From Unio delphinus (Eukaryota > Mollusca > Bivalvia > Unionida > Unionidae), in assembly GCA_029339505.1 (NCBI GenBank), contig JAQISU010000179.1, positions 15,004,001-15,068,000 on the forward strand: a DNA stretch of 64,000 nt, given 5' to 3'. Shown in pieces: positions 1-10,047 of the stretch. Under the pieces are notes generated by a model, which saw only the letters and a list, made by a program, of their open reading frames with translations, was not told the DNA's origin and ran no database searches. The position numbers and the translations under genes are program-made. Numbering within the stretch: position 1 is the stretch's first letter; each line of letters begins with the position of its first letter.

Positions 1-186
1 CTTGGCCAATTCAATCATGTAAATGTAAATTAAATCACATATAGCATATTACAATAAACATAAATTTTAACTTATTGAAAAGATGTAATGCCCCTTTGCT
101 TGCACTGGCTGAATATTTCCGTCAAATTTAAGGATGCCATGACTCAATTGAATACACTTATGCCCATTAAGTTGAAATCTACGATA

Positions 187-531
187 ACAACATAAATTGT
201 TTGTTTGTTTGATTAGGGTTTTTAACATAGCTTTAACAATTTTTAAGTCATATCACTATGATGTCTGCAGTGTGGCAGTTTATAGTGATGTCTAGCACTG
301 GGGCATCATGCCGCAGACATGTAGCATAATGTCCCACCCAGTCACATTATCCTGACACCAGGCCGGTCAGTCCTAACACTAACCTCTTAATGCTAAGCAT
401 CAAGCAAGGCAGTTTATTGTACCACTTTTGTAAGTTTTTGGTATGACTTGGCCAGGATCGAACCCACGACCTCCAACTTCCATGGTGGATGCTCTAACCA
501 CTAGGCCACCGGAGCGGTTACAACATAAATT
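187..531 (-). mobile_element. tRNA-derived SINE, family A, copy 1
   Basis: The SINE body is 199-519, read on the minus strand, flanked by a perfect 12-bp target duplication ACAACATAAATT at 187-198 and 520-531. The head near 440-519 holds pol III-like A and B boxes (CCTAGTGGTTAGAGCATC and GGGTTCGATCC on the minus strand). The body ends in a CAAA-type tail, seen as GTTTGTTTGTTT at 199-210. The same sequence recurs on the plus strand at 36204-36528, which confirms a dispersed family. Confidence 0.88.
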
Positions 532-650
532 AAACACGAAAATATATATATCACATAGTCTGCATTTTAAGTGCAATGTAGGCAGAGAAATCTATATATA
601 TATACAATTGAATATACTTTTAATATTATTATCAATAATGAAATTTGAGG

Positions 651-902
651 GGCCCCGAGTGACCGAGTGGTCTAAAGCGCTCTCCGTTATGGATCACTGC
701 CATTTCACTTCTGTCTGCATGGGTTCAAGTCTAAGATTCGGCTAATGTAGTTATGTTAGAAAGCTTGCCAGTAGCTTCTCGTGGGTCGTTTTTCTTTCTG
801 GGGGTTTTACCAGGTTCTTCCTTCATCAATAATACTGGTGCAATGTATAGCCTATAGTGTGCTGAAAAATGGCATTAAACCCTACAACAACAACAACAAC
901 AA
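651..902 (+). mobile_element. tRNA-derived SINE, family B, copy 1
   Basis: A tRNA-like head starts at about 651, with A-box TGACCGAGTGG near 659 and B-box GGGTTCAAGTC near 721. A body without coding potential follows, then a (CAA)n tail at about 883-902. Its 3' part recurs, 5'-truncated and inverted, at 30748-30893 and 48108-48212. The target duplication is not clear at this copy. Confidence 0.8.
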
Positions 903-2284
903 GGAAATATTACTGATTTTAAAAATAATTTCACTATTATAATTGATTTCCTATTTGTGTAGGATAAGTAGGATCATAAGCAACATTCTGCCAATTTTGG
1001 CCAATATTGTCTACCGTAGAATGGAATTCCAAGCATAACCATGTTACAGGACATGTTTGTCATTATCAGTATATGTCTTATAATCATCAAACATCAGACA
1101 ATACACTGAATATATTCCTTAACCTGAGCCAACACAGTTATAGCAAGTTCTAATGGAGTTTTGTATGATCAATATAACTGCATGCTATTTACCAAAAAGT
1201 GATGTTTATTCTTTTTCATTGTAAACTTGTAAAAACTGTTGACATTTTAGAAGAAACTGCACCAAAAATATTTTCATCTTTACAAGCTACAACTTTTCCT
1301 TTGTAAACAACCAATAGACAGTACATATCCAAAATTAATTGGAAAATTCCATTTGACATGATACTATAGAGCCTGTGATAATACAGTGAAATAATGATAC
1401 ATTAGTTTGAACTTGTCATGCAATGAGCCAGGAACAGAATATAACCTTAACTGTATAATTTGCTATAAAAAGTTAAATGATGGTCACAAATTTAAAAAGA
1501 GTCACTTATATAATATAGCATTTTCAGGTTTAATACCTTGTTTTCAGAACTAAAGGATTCCATACATGATTTGTAATTAAGACTGCCAATAACAGTTATG
1601 TTACATGCATATTGCTTGTTTTATTAATTCATTACATTTTATATTTTCAAAAATATTTTTTAAAACAGAATTGATCCAAAAGAAATGGCAGAATATCAAA
1701 GACGTGATGACAAAACGGGAAATCAGTGAAGTGCTAAAACCATCATGAAAACAGTATATAGATAAATGGACAATTTGGCACTAAAGCAATCCTATGGGCA
1801 TTTTTTTTATATTTGGACCTTTTAATATTTTGCCTGTGCTGAATATTCTAAAACTAAAATGTATTTTATTCTGTAATATTTGCTTCATTATTGTTGGTCT
1901 GATGTTTTATGCCAGGTAAAAAACCCAAGGAATCCTCAGATGATATTACCTCAGACACCTCGAATGATATGTCCTAGGACACCTCGGACAATAATATCCT
2001 AGAACACCTTGGACTCAAAATAACTGAAAACCATGGATGTGTACGAGGAAACCTTGGACACCTCAGAGTATTGGTTACAAAAAACCTTGGAAGTCTGAGG
2101 TCAATCTTGGACATTTGACGACAAAATCCTTGGGCATTGGTTTTTAAAAAATTTGTCCTTGGACTATTACCTTGGAAAGTCAGCAATTAATATTCCAAGG
2201 TTTTTACTATGAACATTTGCTCGAGATTTCCTAGGAAATCTTGGAATATGTACCATGATTCGGCACCACATAGGAGGGTGGTCA
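903..2284. other. no gene seen; short irregular CCTTGG-rich repeat
   Basis: AT-rich noncoding sequence. From about 1930 to 2250 a degenerate short motif (ACCTTGGACACCTC and variants) recurs in both orientations. No exon or transposon ORF is recognisable. Confidence 0.6.
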
Positions 2285-3480
2285 GTGTGACAGCTCAGTA
2301 GACACTAATTGTTATACCTCTCTTGAGACTGTCGTTGTACCACACTTGTTTATAGACTCTGCCAAAGGTGCTGTTTGTCTTGGCCATTCTGTTGTCTATT
2401 TTTTTGTCAATCTTGGCATCAGAGGATATCACACAGCACAGGTAGGTGAACTGGTGGACTACATTCAGCAAACGAAGAACTTGTGAAGTTTGGTGTGTAT
2501 TGCTGGGCATCCACTCTTCCATATCTCGGGTGGGATACCGTCTTTTCTTGCAGCCTTTCCAGTCTTCAGCTGTTCTATGGCTTTTACAGTCTCTTGCAGT
2601 ATGGGTGCCTCATCGAGTTACATGTTTGGTGGCTGTTGTGGGATGGGATCAATAGCTGCCTCCTAGATTGTACAGCTAGTGCTGAAGAGGGTGTGGAAGC
2701 GCTGACCAGTGGTTCAGGATAGATTCACTCATAGTGAGTAGCTCTTGGCCATCTGCACTCAGTAGGGGGCTCTGTATTTGGAAGAAAGGACCATACACTG
2801 CTTTCAGCGCTACATAGAACCCCTTGTAGTCACAAATGTCAGCATACAGCTGGGTTCTTTCAATTAGCTTTGTCCACCATTCATTTTGTATGTCTTGGAG
2901 CCTGCACTGGAGAGAGCTGCAGATACTGTGGTAGGCTGCTTTCTTCTGTGGACAGGATGGTGGAGCAAGGTGGGCTTGGTAAGCTAATCTCTTTTTGGCA
3001 AGTTTTCTTGGATTTCAAGGTTGTTTTCATCAAACCAGTCTTTGTTTTTCTTAGTGTAGAATCCAATGATTTCTTTCGAGGTTTGCAGAATAGCAGCCTT
3101 TATGTGATTCCACATCTCTTCCAAAGGTAGATCTGATGGAAAATTAGGTTCTTCAAATCTAGACTGCAGGTTCTCTTGCAAATCTGCTTTGACAACAGCA
3201 TACAAAAGATTTTTTATCAGGAGCTTCCTTCTCAGGGTACATCCTTGTTGTTTGGACCTCAGCTTGAAGTGGAAGTCAAGTTTGCATTTGACAAGACGAT
3301 AATATGTGTGGCACTCTGCACTTGGCATCACTCTGGTATGAAGAACATCTTTTAAGTCCCTCTGGCATACTATGGTGTATTCTATTAGGTGCCAGTGTTT
3401 TGAGCTAGGGTGCATCCAGGTAATTTTCAGGCTGTCTTTCTGCTGGAATACAGTGTTTGTGATGGTGAGCTGTAATTCTG
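2285..3480 (-). mobile_element. internally deleted non-LTR retrotransposon (LINE) remnant
   Basis: On the minus strand 3415-2984 encodes the endonuclease-to-RT linker typical of many invertebrate LINEs (RDLKDV, then Y-RLVKCKL, then KDWFDEN). The segment 2522-2295 encodes the post-RT region (FTYL, SSDAKIDKKIDNRMAK, FGRVYKQVW). The RT core between them is missing and frames change, so this is a dead copy with an internal deletion. The family resembles the LINE at 52570-54420. Exact ends are uncertain. Confidence 0.72.
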
Positions 3481-4183
3481 TACAAAATTCAAGAAGCAGG
3501 AGCCATTGTCATTTCTGCCATAAAACATTTTCTTCATGCCTGCGCAATGGAGCTGTTAGGTGGAGCGCCATCTGCACAAACTGGCCCCACCCATTAAACC
3601 TGGGGTTCATCTGCCCTGGCCCAGCAAGTCAGGACAGTGAGAGCAAGGTCTGTAGGACATTGATTTTATATCAGAGTTTCCCTCTACTATTCAGATGGCC
3701 AACCATGACTGAAGAGATCTGCCTTCCCTGCTATTTTGAACCATAGTTGGTCGGCCAGAGTAATACTGATATCTATCCACTATCAAATCTATACAGTTTG
3801 CTATTGTGTATGACCTTTGTCTTCAGTGTAAACCCATACCAAAATGATCATCCAGCAAGAACAAAAGCAATAAAAAATTTAAAATTGCCAGAGGTAACTA
3901 TGTAGGATGTCCAGGTTGAACTATGTATATTAGGACCATCAAGACATTGCATTGATTGTGTGTGAACATTTCATGGCAATCCTCAGGAGTGGTAATGCCA
4001 AGCTTATGGTTAATGCACAGACAATTGATGGATGACAGACAGAAGGTCAACAGCGCAACAAGAGTGCACTGCCTTTACTTTACTAGAGTGCACTACCTTA
4101 CTGCAAGGTATGAAATTAGTCTACTACTTCTATGTGTACTCTTATAATGCAATGATTCATTTAATGACAAGAGTCACTTTGAA
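3481..4183. other. no gene seen
   Basis: Noncoding sequence between a LINE remnant and a minisatellite. The short ORFs here show no recognisable domain or exon structure. Confidence 0.6.
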
Positions 4184-4261
4184 ATTTCCATTAGTAATAT
4201 CAGTAAATCAACCTGATGTGTTGAAATCTCCATTAGTAATATCAGTAAATCAACATAATGT

Positions 4262-4263
<2 letters not shown>

Positions 4264-4296
<33 letters not shown>

Positions 4297-4312
4297 TAAT
4301 AATAATAATAAA
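4264..4312. repeat. (AAT)n microsatellite
   Basis: A run of TAATAATAA with one interruption, embedded in the interruption of the 42-bp array. Confidence 0.9.
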
Positions 4313-4990
4313 GACTTTATTTAGAGAAGGTAACTCAATTAGTTACGGAACTAATCTACCTTGAGGCCTTCTATCTGTTATGTACAATATATACAATACA
4401 TACAATACATACAACATGATGTGAAGAGTCTGGCTCAACGCTAAATAATTAAGGAATTTTAAATTTCAAAGTATCAAGCCTGGAACACATGCACTGAAAT
4501 CTCCATTAGCAATATCAGTAAATCAAAATAATATGTTGAAATCTTCATTAAGCAATATCAGAAGATCAACATGATGTATTGAAATCTCCATTAGTAATAT
4601 CAGTAAATCAACATGATGTGTTGAAATCTCCATTAGTAATATCATTAAATCAACATAATGTATTGAAATCTCCATTAGCAATATCAGTAAATCAACATAT
4701 GTTGAAATCTCCATTAGCAATAGCAGTAAATCAACATGACGCGTTGAAATCTCCATTAAGCAATATCAGTAAATCAACATGACGCATTGAAATCTCCATT
4801 AATCAATATCAGTAAATCAACATTTTTGAAATCTCCATTAGCATTATTAGTAAATCAACATGATGTGTTGAAATCTCCATTAGTAATATCAGTAAATCAA
4901 CATAATATGTTGAAATCTCCATTAAGCAATATCAGTAAATCGACATGATGTGCTGAAATCTCCATTAGCAATGTCAGTACATCAACATGT

Positions 4991-5636
4991 GTTGAAATCT
5001 CCATTAGCAATATCAGTAAATCAAAATAATGTGTTATAATTTCCATTAACAATATCAGTAAATCAACATGTGTTGCAATTTTCATTAGCAATATCAGTAA
5101 ATCAACATAATGTGTTGAAATCTCCATTAGCAACATCAGTAAATCAACATGTGTTTTTATTTCTATAACAATATATTTAGTAAATCAACACGTGTTGAAA
5201 TTTCCATTAGTAATATCAGTAAAAAAACATGATTTAAAATCTATGTTAGCAATATCAGTAAATCAACATGTGTTGAAATCACCATTAGCAATATCAGTAA
5301 ATCAACATGATGTGTTGAAATCTCCATTAGCAATATCAGTAAATCAAAATAATGTGTTATAATTTCCATTAACAATATCAGTAAATCAACATGTGTTGCA
5401 ATTTTCATTAGCAATATCAGTAAATCAACATAATGTGTTGAAATCTCCATTAGCAACATCAGTAAATCAACATGTGTTTTCATTTCTATAATAATATATT
5501 TAGTAAATCAACACGTGTTGAAATTTCCATTAGTAATATCAGTAAATAAACATGATTTAAAATCTATGTTAGCAATATCAGTAAATCAACATGTGTTGAA
5601 ATCACCATTAGCAATATCAGTAAATCAACATGATTT
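4991..5636. repeat. 323-bp higher-order repeat inside the minisatellite
   Basis: 4991-5313 and 5314-5636 are near-identical blocks of about eight monomers each. They share private variants such as TGTGTTATAATTTCC and ATATATTTAGTAAATCAACACG. This shows a recent segmental duplication on top of the 42-bp monomer. Confidence 0.85.
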
Positions 5637-6364
5637 GAAATCTCCATCAGCAATATCAGCAAAGCAGCATAATATGTTGTAATTTATATTAACAATATCA
5701 GTAAATCAACATGATTTGAAATTTCCTCAGCAATATCAGTAAATCAACATATCTCAAAATTTCCATTAGCAATATCAGTAAATCATCATAATTTAAAATC
5801 TCCATTAGCAATATCAGTAAATCAACATAATGTGTTGTAATTTCCATTGGTAATATCAGTAAATAAACATGATTTGAAACCTCGATTAGCAATATCCAAA
5901 AATCAACATAATGTGTTGCAATTTCCATTAGCAAGATCAGCAAATCATCATAATTTAAATATTTCCATTAGCAATATCAGTAAATCAACATATATTGAAA
6001 TTTCCATTAGCAATATCAGTAAAACATCATGATTTGAAATCTTCATCAGCAAAATCAGTAAATCAACATGTGTTGAAATTTCCATTGCCAATGTAAAGCA
6101 CAGTACACCTATTCTCATAAACTTTGGACATTCTGAATAATGTCACTCTTTTTAAACAGAGAAGTGGAAATATTTCTCTGGTATATTTTCCCACTTTATC
6201 TTTCTAATTTTCAATTATGACCATAATTAAAAATTTGGTAGTATCTAATTTAAAAAAAATCCATCAAAGTCATATTAACAGGCAACAGCTTTGGAGCTGC
6301 ACTTAAATGAGATTTTGTAGAAATGCCATAAAAAGGGCTTGTGACTTGGGTGTGGCCTGCTCAC

Positions 6365-6439
6365 CCTAAAAACTGAGATACCATCCACTCCCCCACCACT
6401 GGTACATCCTCGGTCATGGGCTTCCATCTCGTCAAACAT
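6365..6439 (-). CDS. host exon: A2M/complement/CD109-like protein, post-MG6 segment
   Basis: A 75-bp phase-0 exon on the minus strand. The acceptor is ...CTATTAAG before 6439 and the donor is AGG|GTGAGC after 6365. It encodes 25 residues with the core DRGCTSGGGVDGISVFR. This matches the DxGC..GGG....VF signature that follows MG6 in thioester-containing proteins of the alpha-2-macroglobulin, C3 and CD109 family. It joins in phase to exon 24990-24838 across an 18.4-kb intron holding the Polinton. The family works extracellularly, or GPI-anchored in CD109, as a protease trap or opsonin. Which subfamily this is cannot be told from these exons. Confidence 0.8.
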
Positions 6440-6986
6440 CTTAATAGAAAAAAGGTAAAATAAACTCAATAAAATGAAACTTTCACTTAGCCATCTAATG
6501 CAACTAAATTGAAATTCACGCCTATATTCAACTGTACTAATGTGAAATTTCCATTAAACAAATAATTCAAATATAAAAGTAAGGAATTCATCATTTTTCT
6601 CAGTTTGATCTGAAATCCAAAAAATGTCATCTGAGATAAATAAGGCTCAATTTCGGGCAATTAAAAATGTTTAACTATTAACATCTGCTTCTTACTTTAT
6701 TTCCTCAAATCAAACTAAAAATATTCAAACATTTTATTTGGAAGAAGAAATCTGAGATGTTTAGTTACACTGGGACCTGACTACTATTATACTTGTCATG
6801 AGCAAATATAAAGGTGGTAATAAAGAATCAGAGCCAGACTGTTTTATCAAGTGTGACTCAACTGCGAGATGTAATTTATAATAATAGTAATAGTGTGGAA
6901 ACAATTTTAGTGCTCTGATTTCTTTAGAACAACAACATATTATATCCATCCTATATTCAACACAAAATTATTTTGTGATAAAAGAA

Positions 6987-6988
<2 letters not shown>

Positions 6989-7064
<76 letters not shown>
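6989..7064. repeat. compound (TG)n(AG)n microsatellite
   Basis: About 16 TG units run directly into about 22 GA units. Typical animal dinucleotide repeat; the ORF across it is meaningless. Confidence 0.95.
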
Positions 7065-7066
<2 letters not shown>

Positions 7067-8565
7067 AAATTTCCTGGAGTAAGTTTAACCACACCATTGA
7101 AAGACCACAAAGCTACCAAAGAGGTACATGCACTTGCCAGTAGGTATCATGCATCATGCATACATTTAAACTGTTAAACATGACACCAGTGGCAGATCAA
7201 TCAGAAACAAAACAACACCAAAACCCAAGAACTGCCAGAAGTGTCATGTGTGCACTGCTAATGAAACCACAAGTTTCAAAATAGACATCATTTCTTCATG
7301 TATTTATCTTTCCTCCAATCAATCCATCTGTACTATTTTAAATATTTAAATCACAGATATATGTGGAATCATCAAGTATAAAGCATAGTTCAATTGTTTT
7401 AACTCGAGGTCTTACACTATGATACAGAAAGAAGGAAATCCAACAAGTTTAGTAAAATCAACAAACAATTTATTGTCTTAACTACAAAGTGTTAAGAGAC
7501 ACTTACATTACTGCAAATTAAGTCACAAATAATCCTAAAATGTTTTAGCACACGTCCAACAGTATAGAATGTTCTAAATGAAATCCAAGTCTTGAATTTC
7601 TTGAAATAGCAATAATCTTGAATGTACTAATGTACCAATAGTCTTGAATGTGCCGATGTACCAATAGCTTTAAATGTGCAGATGTACCAATAATCGTGTG
7701 TTCAAAATATCCTCAAAGTATTGTGTTAGTCCAAAAAATAAATGACCATTTTGTATTTCCAATTAAGAACTTAAATAAACAATTCTTCTAGAATTATATC
7801 TGAACACAACTATAAGCTCTGATCATTGATTCCCAAAGACGGATATGAAACAGGATTGAATAATGTTTACCAAATTCCTGTTATACATAGACAGTCACTA
7901 GACCAATGAAAACTAATCATTCCTAATGGAAAAATTCACTAACATACCAACAAGGTGAGATCTTGAATTTAAATTTAAGCAAACATTACATTCATGATGA
8001 AAATCTGGTAGTGGCAACTCTCAACCATGACAAATATCAAGTATATCAAGTACACTATAGTAATTAAATATACATAACAATATTGTCTTTCAGGGTGCTT
8101 GTTGCATCAATGCACTAACCAGAAGGACATGGCATGCATGCAAAACCCATGATAACAATTTTGTGGTCAAACAAGATAAAAAGGATAAAATTGTATGGTG
8201 AAGAACACATTATGTTAGCCTCAGTATGATTCATCATAAAAATGAACAAAATCCATTAAGGGATTTTAGAAAATATAAGCAAGTTAAAACACTTTAACCA
8301 AAACCTTAACATAAATTCTCTGACTGTGACTTCAACCCAAACGGTTAAAGCTGAAACAATTTATCAAAGCATGAATTATCTTCATAGTGATTGATGCCAT
8401 GTATGAACAAAATCCATTAAAGGATTTTAGAAAATATAAGCAAATAAAATAAACTGTGACCAAAATCTTATTATGAAAATTTCCTAACTATGACACTGAC
8501 TCCAGGATGAAAGAGATGAGTGAGTTTATAGCAGAATGAATTGAATTTGTTTCATAACCATTCTT
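7065..8565. other. intron sequence without genes; two small tandem duplications
   Basis: No coding signal. At 7613-7700 a unit of about 30 bp (CTTGAATGTxCxxATGTACCAATAG) occurs three times. ATGAACAAAATCCATTAA with its following 60 bp occurs near 8241 and again near 8402, giving a spacing of about 162 bp. This is host sequence immediately left of the Polinton. Confidence 0.7.
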
Positions 8566-8590
8566 ACTTCAAGCAGCAGAGAGGGTGAAC

Positions 8591-8686
8591 AGACCACGTT
8601 TTCGAGCAAAAATAAGGCTTCCAGATCACGTTTTCGAGCAAAATAAGGCTTACAGACTACGTTTTCGAGCAAAAAATAAGGCTTCC
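8591..8686 (+). repeat. iteron-like triple repeat in the TIR
   Basis: Three direct copies of a 31-32-bp unit with the invariant core ACGTTTTCGAGCAAAA, starting at 8596, 8628 and 8659, each followed by TAAGGCTT. The mirrored set is at about 24121-24216. The arrangement resembles binding sites for an end-recognising protein such as an integrase or replication initiator; this role is inferred. Confidence 0.8.
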
Positions 8687-8716
8687 AACAAAATCTCATT
8701 TAACCAAAAAAAAAAG

Positions 8717-8740
8717 TCTCCATTTTTGCAAAAACGGAGA
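8717..8740. repeat. 24-bp palindrome inside the TIR
   Basis: TCTCC-A-TTTTTGCAAAAA-C-GGAGA, a near-perfect palindrome with one mismatched pair. It is duplicated in the right TIR. It could form a hairpin or a symmetric protein site. Confidence 0.75.
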
Positions 8741-8782
8741 TTTTACGATTTTTTAATCAATTTTGCTCGCAACGATGTTGTC

Positions 8783-8801
8783 GTTCACCCTCTCTGCTGC
8801 T
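8783..8801 (-). repeat. internal inverted copy of the element tip
   Basis: GTTCACCCTCTCTGCTGCT is the exact reverse complement of the terminal 19 bp (8572-8590). Each TIR is thus itself a 230-bp fold-back unit (8572-8801). The same is seen near 24006-24024 in the right TIR. Confidence 0.92.
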
Positions 8802-8842
8802 GGAACTTTCAGTTCTAGGTTAACAAAAAATAATAAATGATT

Positions 8843-9514
8843 TCAACCGAATATTTGATCGAGTCCGATACGATATCGTGTCCGAGGATCATGTAAATTT
8901 ATTGTTACAAATCCGTACGGGGTTGACTGAGCGTTACTAAAGAAATTTTTAAATTGATTGAAGTCCATATCGGAACACCATGTCTGCCAAATATTTCTAA
9001 GAGTATGAGTATCAACTCCGTTGAATACACACAATAAATTGCAGTTATCTCTGATCACTTTTGGAATCTGTGTGTAGCGTTGAGTGACATATATCACGTC
9101 GGTGTTTTTATGCCTGCCTCGGGAAAAGATCCTAGCAGGATTGTTTTGTTTATCTAACATTACATCGTCGTATATGACTAAATTGTTGATACTTCCATCG
9201 AGATCTTCTACTGATGGCGCCTCGTCAATATCGGTTATAAAATCAACGACGTTCTCACCGCTAATTTCTGATGCATTCTCGTTAAAATCCTTTAACACTT
9301 CATAACATCGTTGATCATCTACGCTAGGGGCAATTAAATACAACTTATCCCACTTCATCCATCTCATTATTAAATTGAGCAACAATTGCGTCTTGCCGGA
9401 TCCAGATGGCCCGATTATAATCATCCGGATAGAGTTTGGTAGCGCTGCATGATGCTTAACCGGTTCTCTTGCTTTAGTCGCTGAAAAATCAATTATATCC
9501 ATGTTTCTATACAT
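8843..9514 (-). CDS. ATP: A32-like genome-packaging ATPase
   Basis: A 223-residue P-loop ATPase of the FtsK/HerA-related A32 group, which in Polintons and related viruses pumps DNA into the capsid. Walker A is GPSGSGKT at residues 35-42. Walker B is NLVIYDDVML at 111-120, with D116-D117 as the acidic pair. Length is typical for the family. The start could be 9514 or the second ATG at 9502 (MDIIDF). The plus-strand zinc-ribbon ORF starts at 9520, so the divergent pair leaves only 5-17 bp between starts. The last codons and the stop lie inside the left inverted repeat. No break is visible. Confidence 0.9.
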   Translation of the reverse strand: MYRNMDIIDFSATKAREPVKHHAALPNSIRMIIIGPSGSGKTQLLLNLIMRWMKWDKLYLIAPSVDDQRCYEVLKDFNENASEISGENVVDFITDIDEAPSVEDLDGSINNLVIYDDVMLDKQNNPARIFSRGRHKNTDVIYVTQRYTQIPKVIRDNCNLLCVFNGVDTHTLRNIWQTWCSDMDFNQFKNFFSNAQSTPYGFVTINLHDPRTRYRIGLDQIFG

Positions 9515-9519
9515 AAATT

Positions 9520-9795
9520 ATGGATCTATATTGTGTGAAGTGTAAAACGCGTACTGGCACAGATGATGTGACGACGATTACAACTAAAAATAACCGATCA
9601 GCGCTTTCTGGTAAATGCGTACAATGTGGTATAAAAAAATTTAGATTTGTTTCTAAACCCAAGGAACCTTTAAAAAAAAACGAGGAGGTGATATCGCAGC
9701 CAAATTGGCAAAACTCCCTGGAACCCCATGGGCAAAGTACCCCGGAGAAAAGCACCTTCCAGGATATAGCTACTGTGGCCCCGGAACACGATTAG
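9520..9795 (+). CDS. zinc-ribbon ORF, likely N-terminal part of a PLA2-type virion protein
   Basis: 91 residues. The first 50 form a zinc ribbon: CVKC at residues 5-8 and CVQC near 36-39, with a basic KKFRFVSKPK tail. This short module occurs in Polinton, adintovirus and large-DNA-virus proteins. After about residue 50 the ORF loses recognisable character, just where the -1 frame opens into the PLA2-like ORF (9705-10040). The switch point is an A-run with the heptamer A AAA AAC at 9675-9681. So the natural product is either a fusion made by frameshifting, or this is one gene broken by an indel. The C-terminal about 38 residues in this frame may be meaningless. Confidence 0.7.
   Translation: MDLYCVKCKTRTGTDDVTTITTKNNRSALSGKCVQCGIKKFRFVSKPKEPLKKNEEVISQPNWQNSLEPHGQSTPEKSTFQDIATVAPEHD
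9669..9681 (+). promoter_or_regulatory. candidate -1 ribosomal frameshift site
   Basis: T TTA AAA (9669-9675) followed by A AAA AAC (9675-9681), both in the zero frame of the zinc-ribbon ORF. A AAA AAC is one of the best-known -1 slippery heptamers. The frame reached by a -1 slip is the PLA2-like ORF. A slip mutation in the same nine-A run is the alternative explanation. Confidence 0.5.
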
Positions 9796-10040
9796 AAATC
9801 AGACTTGATGATCAAAATCAACCTCGACGTGGTGAAGAACCAATAAACGCCATTGATAAGGCCTGTCACCTTCATGATGTTTCTTATAAAAGCAGCAATT
9901 TGCAACACAGGCATCTAGCAGATGTGAAATTAATTCATGCGTTGAATGCCATCCCTGATAAATCCTTCAAAGAAAAATTGGCTTCCTTTTTGATAAAATC
10001 GGCTATGAAAAGTAAATTGATGTTAGGTGCTGGTAATTAA
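9705..10040 (+). CDS. parvovirus-type phospholipase A2-like domain ORF
   Basis: The frame is open well upstream of the first ATG (9705). It contains the calcium-loop motif YCGPGT and, about 30 residues on, DKACHLHDVSY with the His-Asp catalytic dyad. This is the arrangement of the PLA2 domain of parvovirus VP1 and adintovirus homologues, which is known to breach endosomal membranes during entry. The gene is in the -1 frame relative to the zinc-ribbon ORF and overlaps its 3' half. Reading the two as halves of one gene explains both the missing start and the missing C-terminus. The frame is broken or switched at about 9681; I do not reconstruct it. Confidence 0.8.
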   Translation: MAKLPGTPWAKYPGEKHLPGYSYCGPGTRLEIRLDDQNQPRRGEEPINAIDKACHLHDVSYKSSNLQHRHLADVKLIHALNAIPDKSFKEKLASFLIKSAMKSKLMLGAGN

Positions 10041-10047
10041 TAACAAC

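Larger units (their letters stand above)
4184..6095. repeat. about 42-bp minisatellite array
   Basis: Tandem copies of a unit of roughly 41-43 bp with the core ATTAGCAATATCAGTAAATC followed by AACAT(G/A)ATGTGTTGAAATCTCC. There are about 40 copies, interrupted at about 4264-4495 by a microsatellite and unrelated sequence. The repeat keeps both strands open, so several long but meaningless ORFs appear. The array lies in an intron of, or downstream of, the host gene. Confidence 0.95.
8572..8866 (+). repeat. left terminal inverted repeat of the Polinton
   Basis: 295 bp that match 24235-23942 in reverse. I find one substitution (near 8629) and one length difference in a poly-A run. It contains three 31-32-bp direct repeats, a 24-bp palindrome and an inverted copy of its own tip. 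It also includes the last codons of the ATPase gene (8843-8866). Confidence 0.95.

Noticed and set aside
440..520. Possible tRNA gene on the minus strand
   Set aside because: It has A- and B-box-like motifs, but it is the head of a full SINE with 12-bp target duplications and recurs at 36204 with a degraded cloverleaf.
4523..5943. Several 60-81-codon ORFs on both strands with repeats like MEISTHHVDLLILL
   Set aside because: They arise from the 42-bp minisatellite staying open on both strands; no start context or non-repeat sequence supports a gene.
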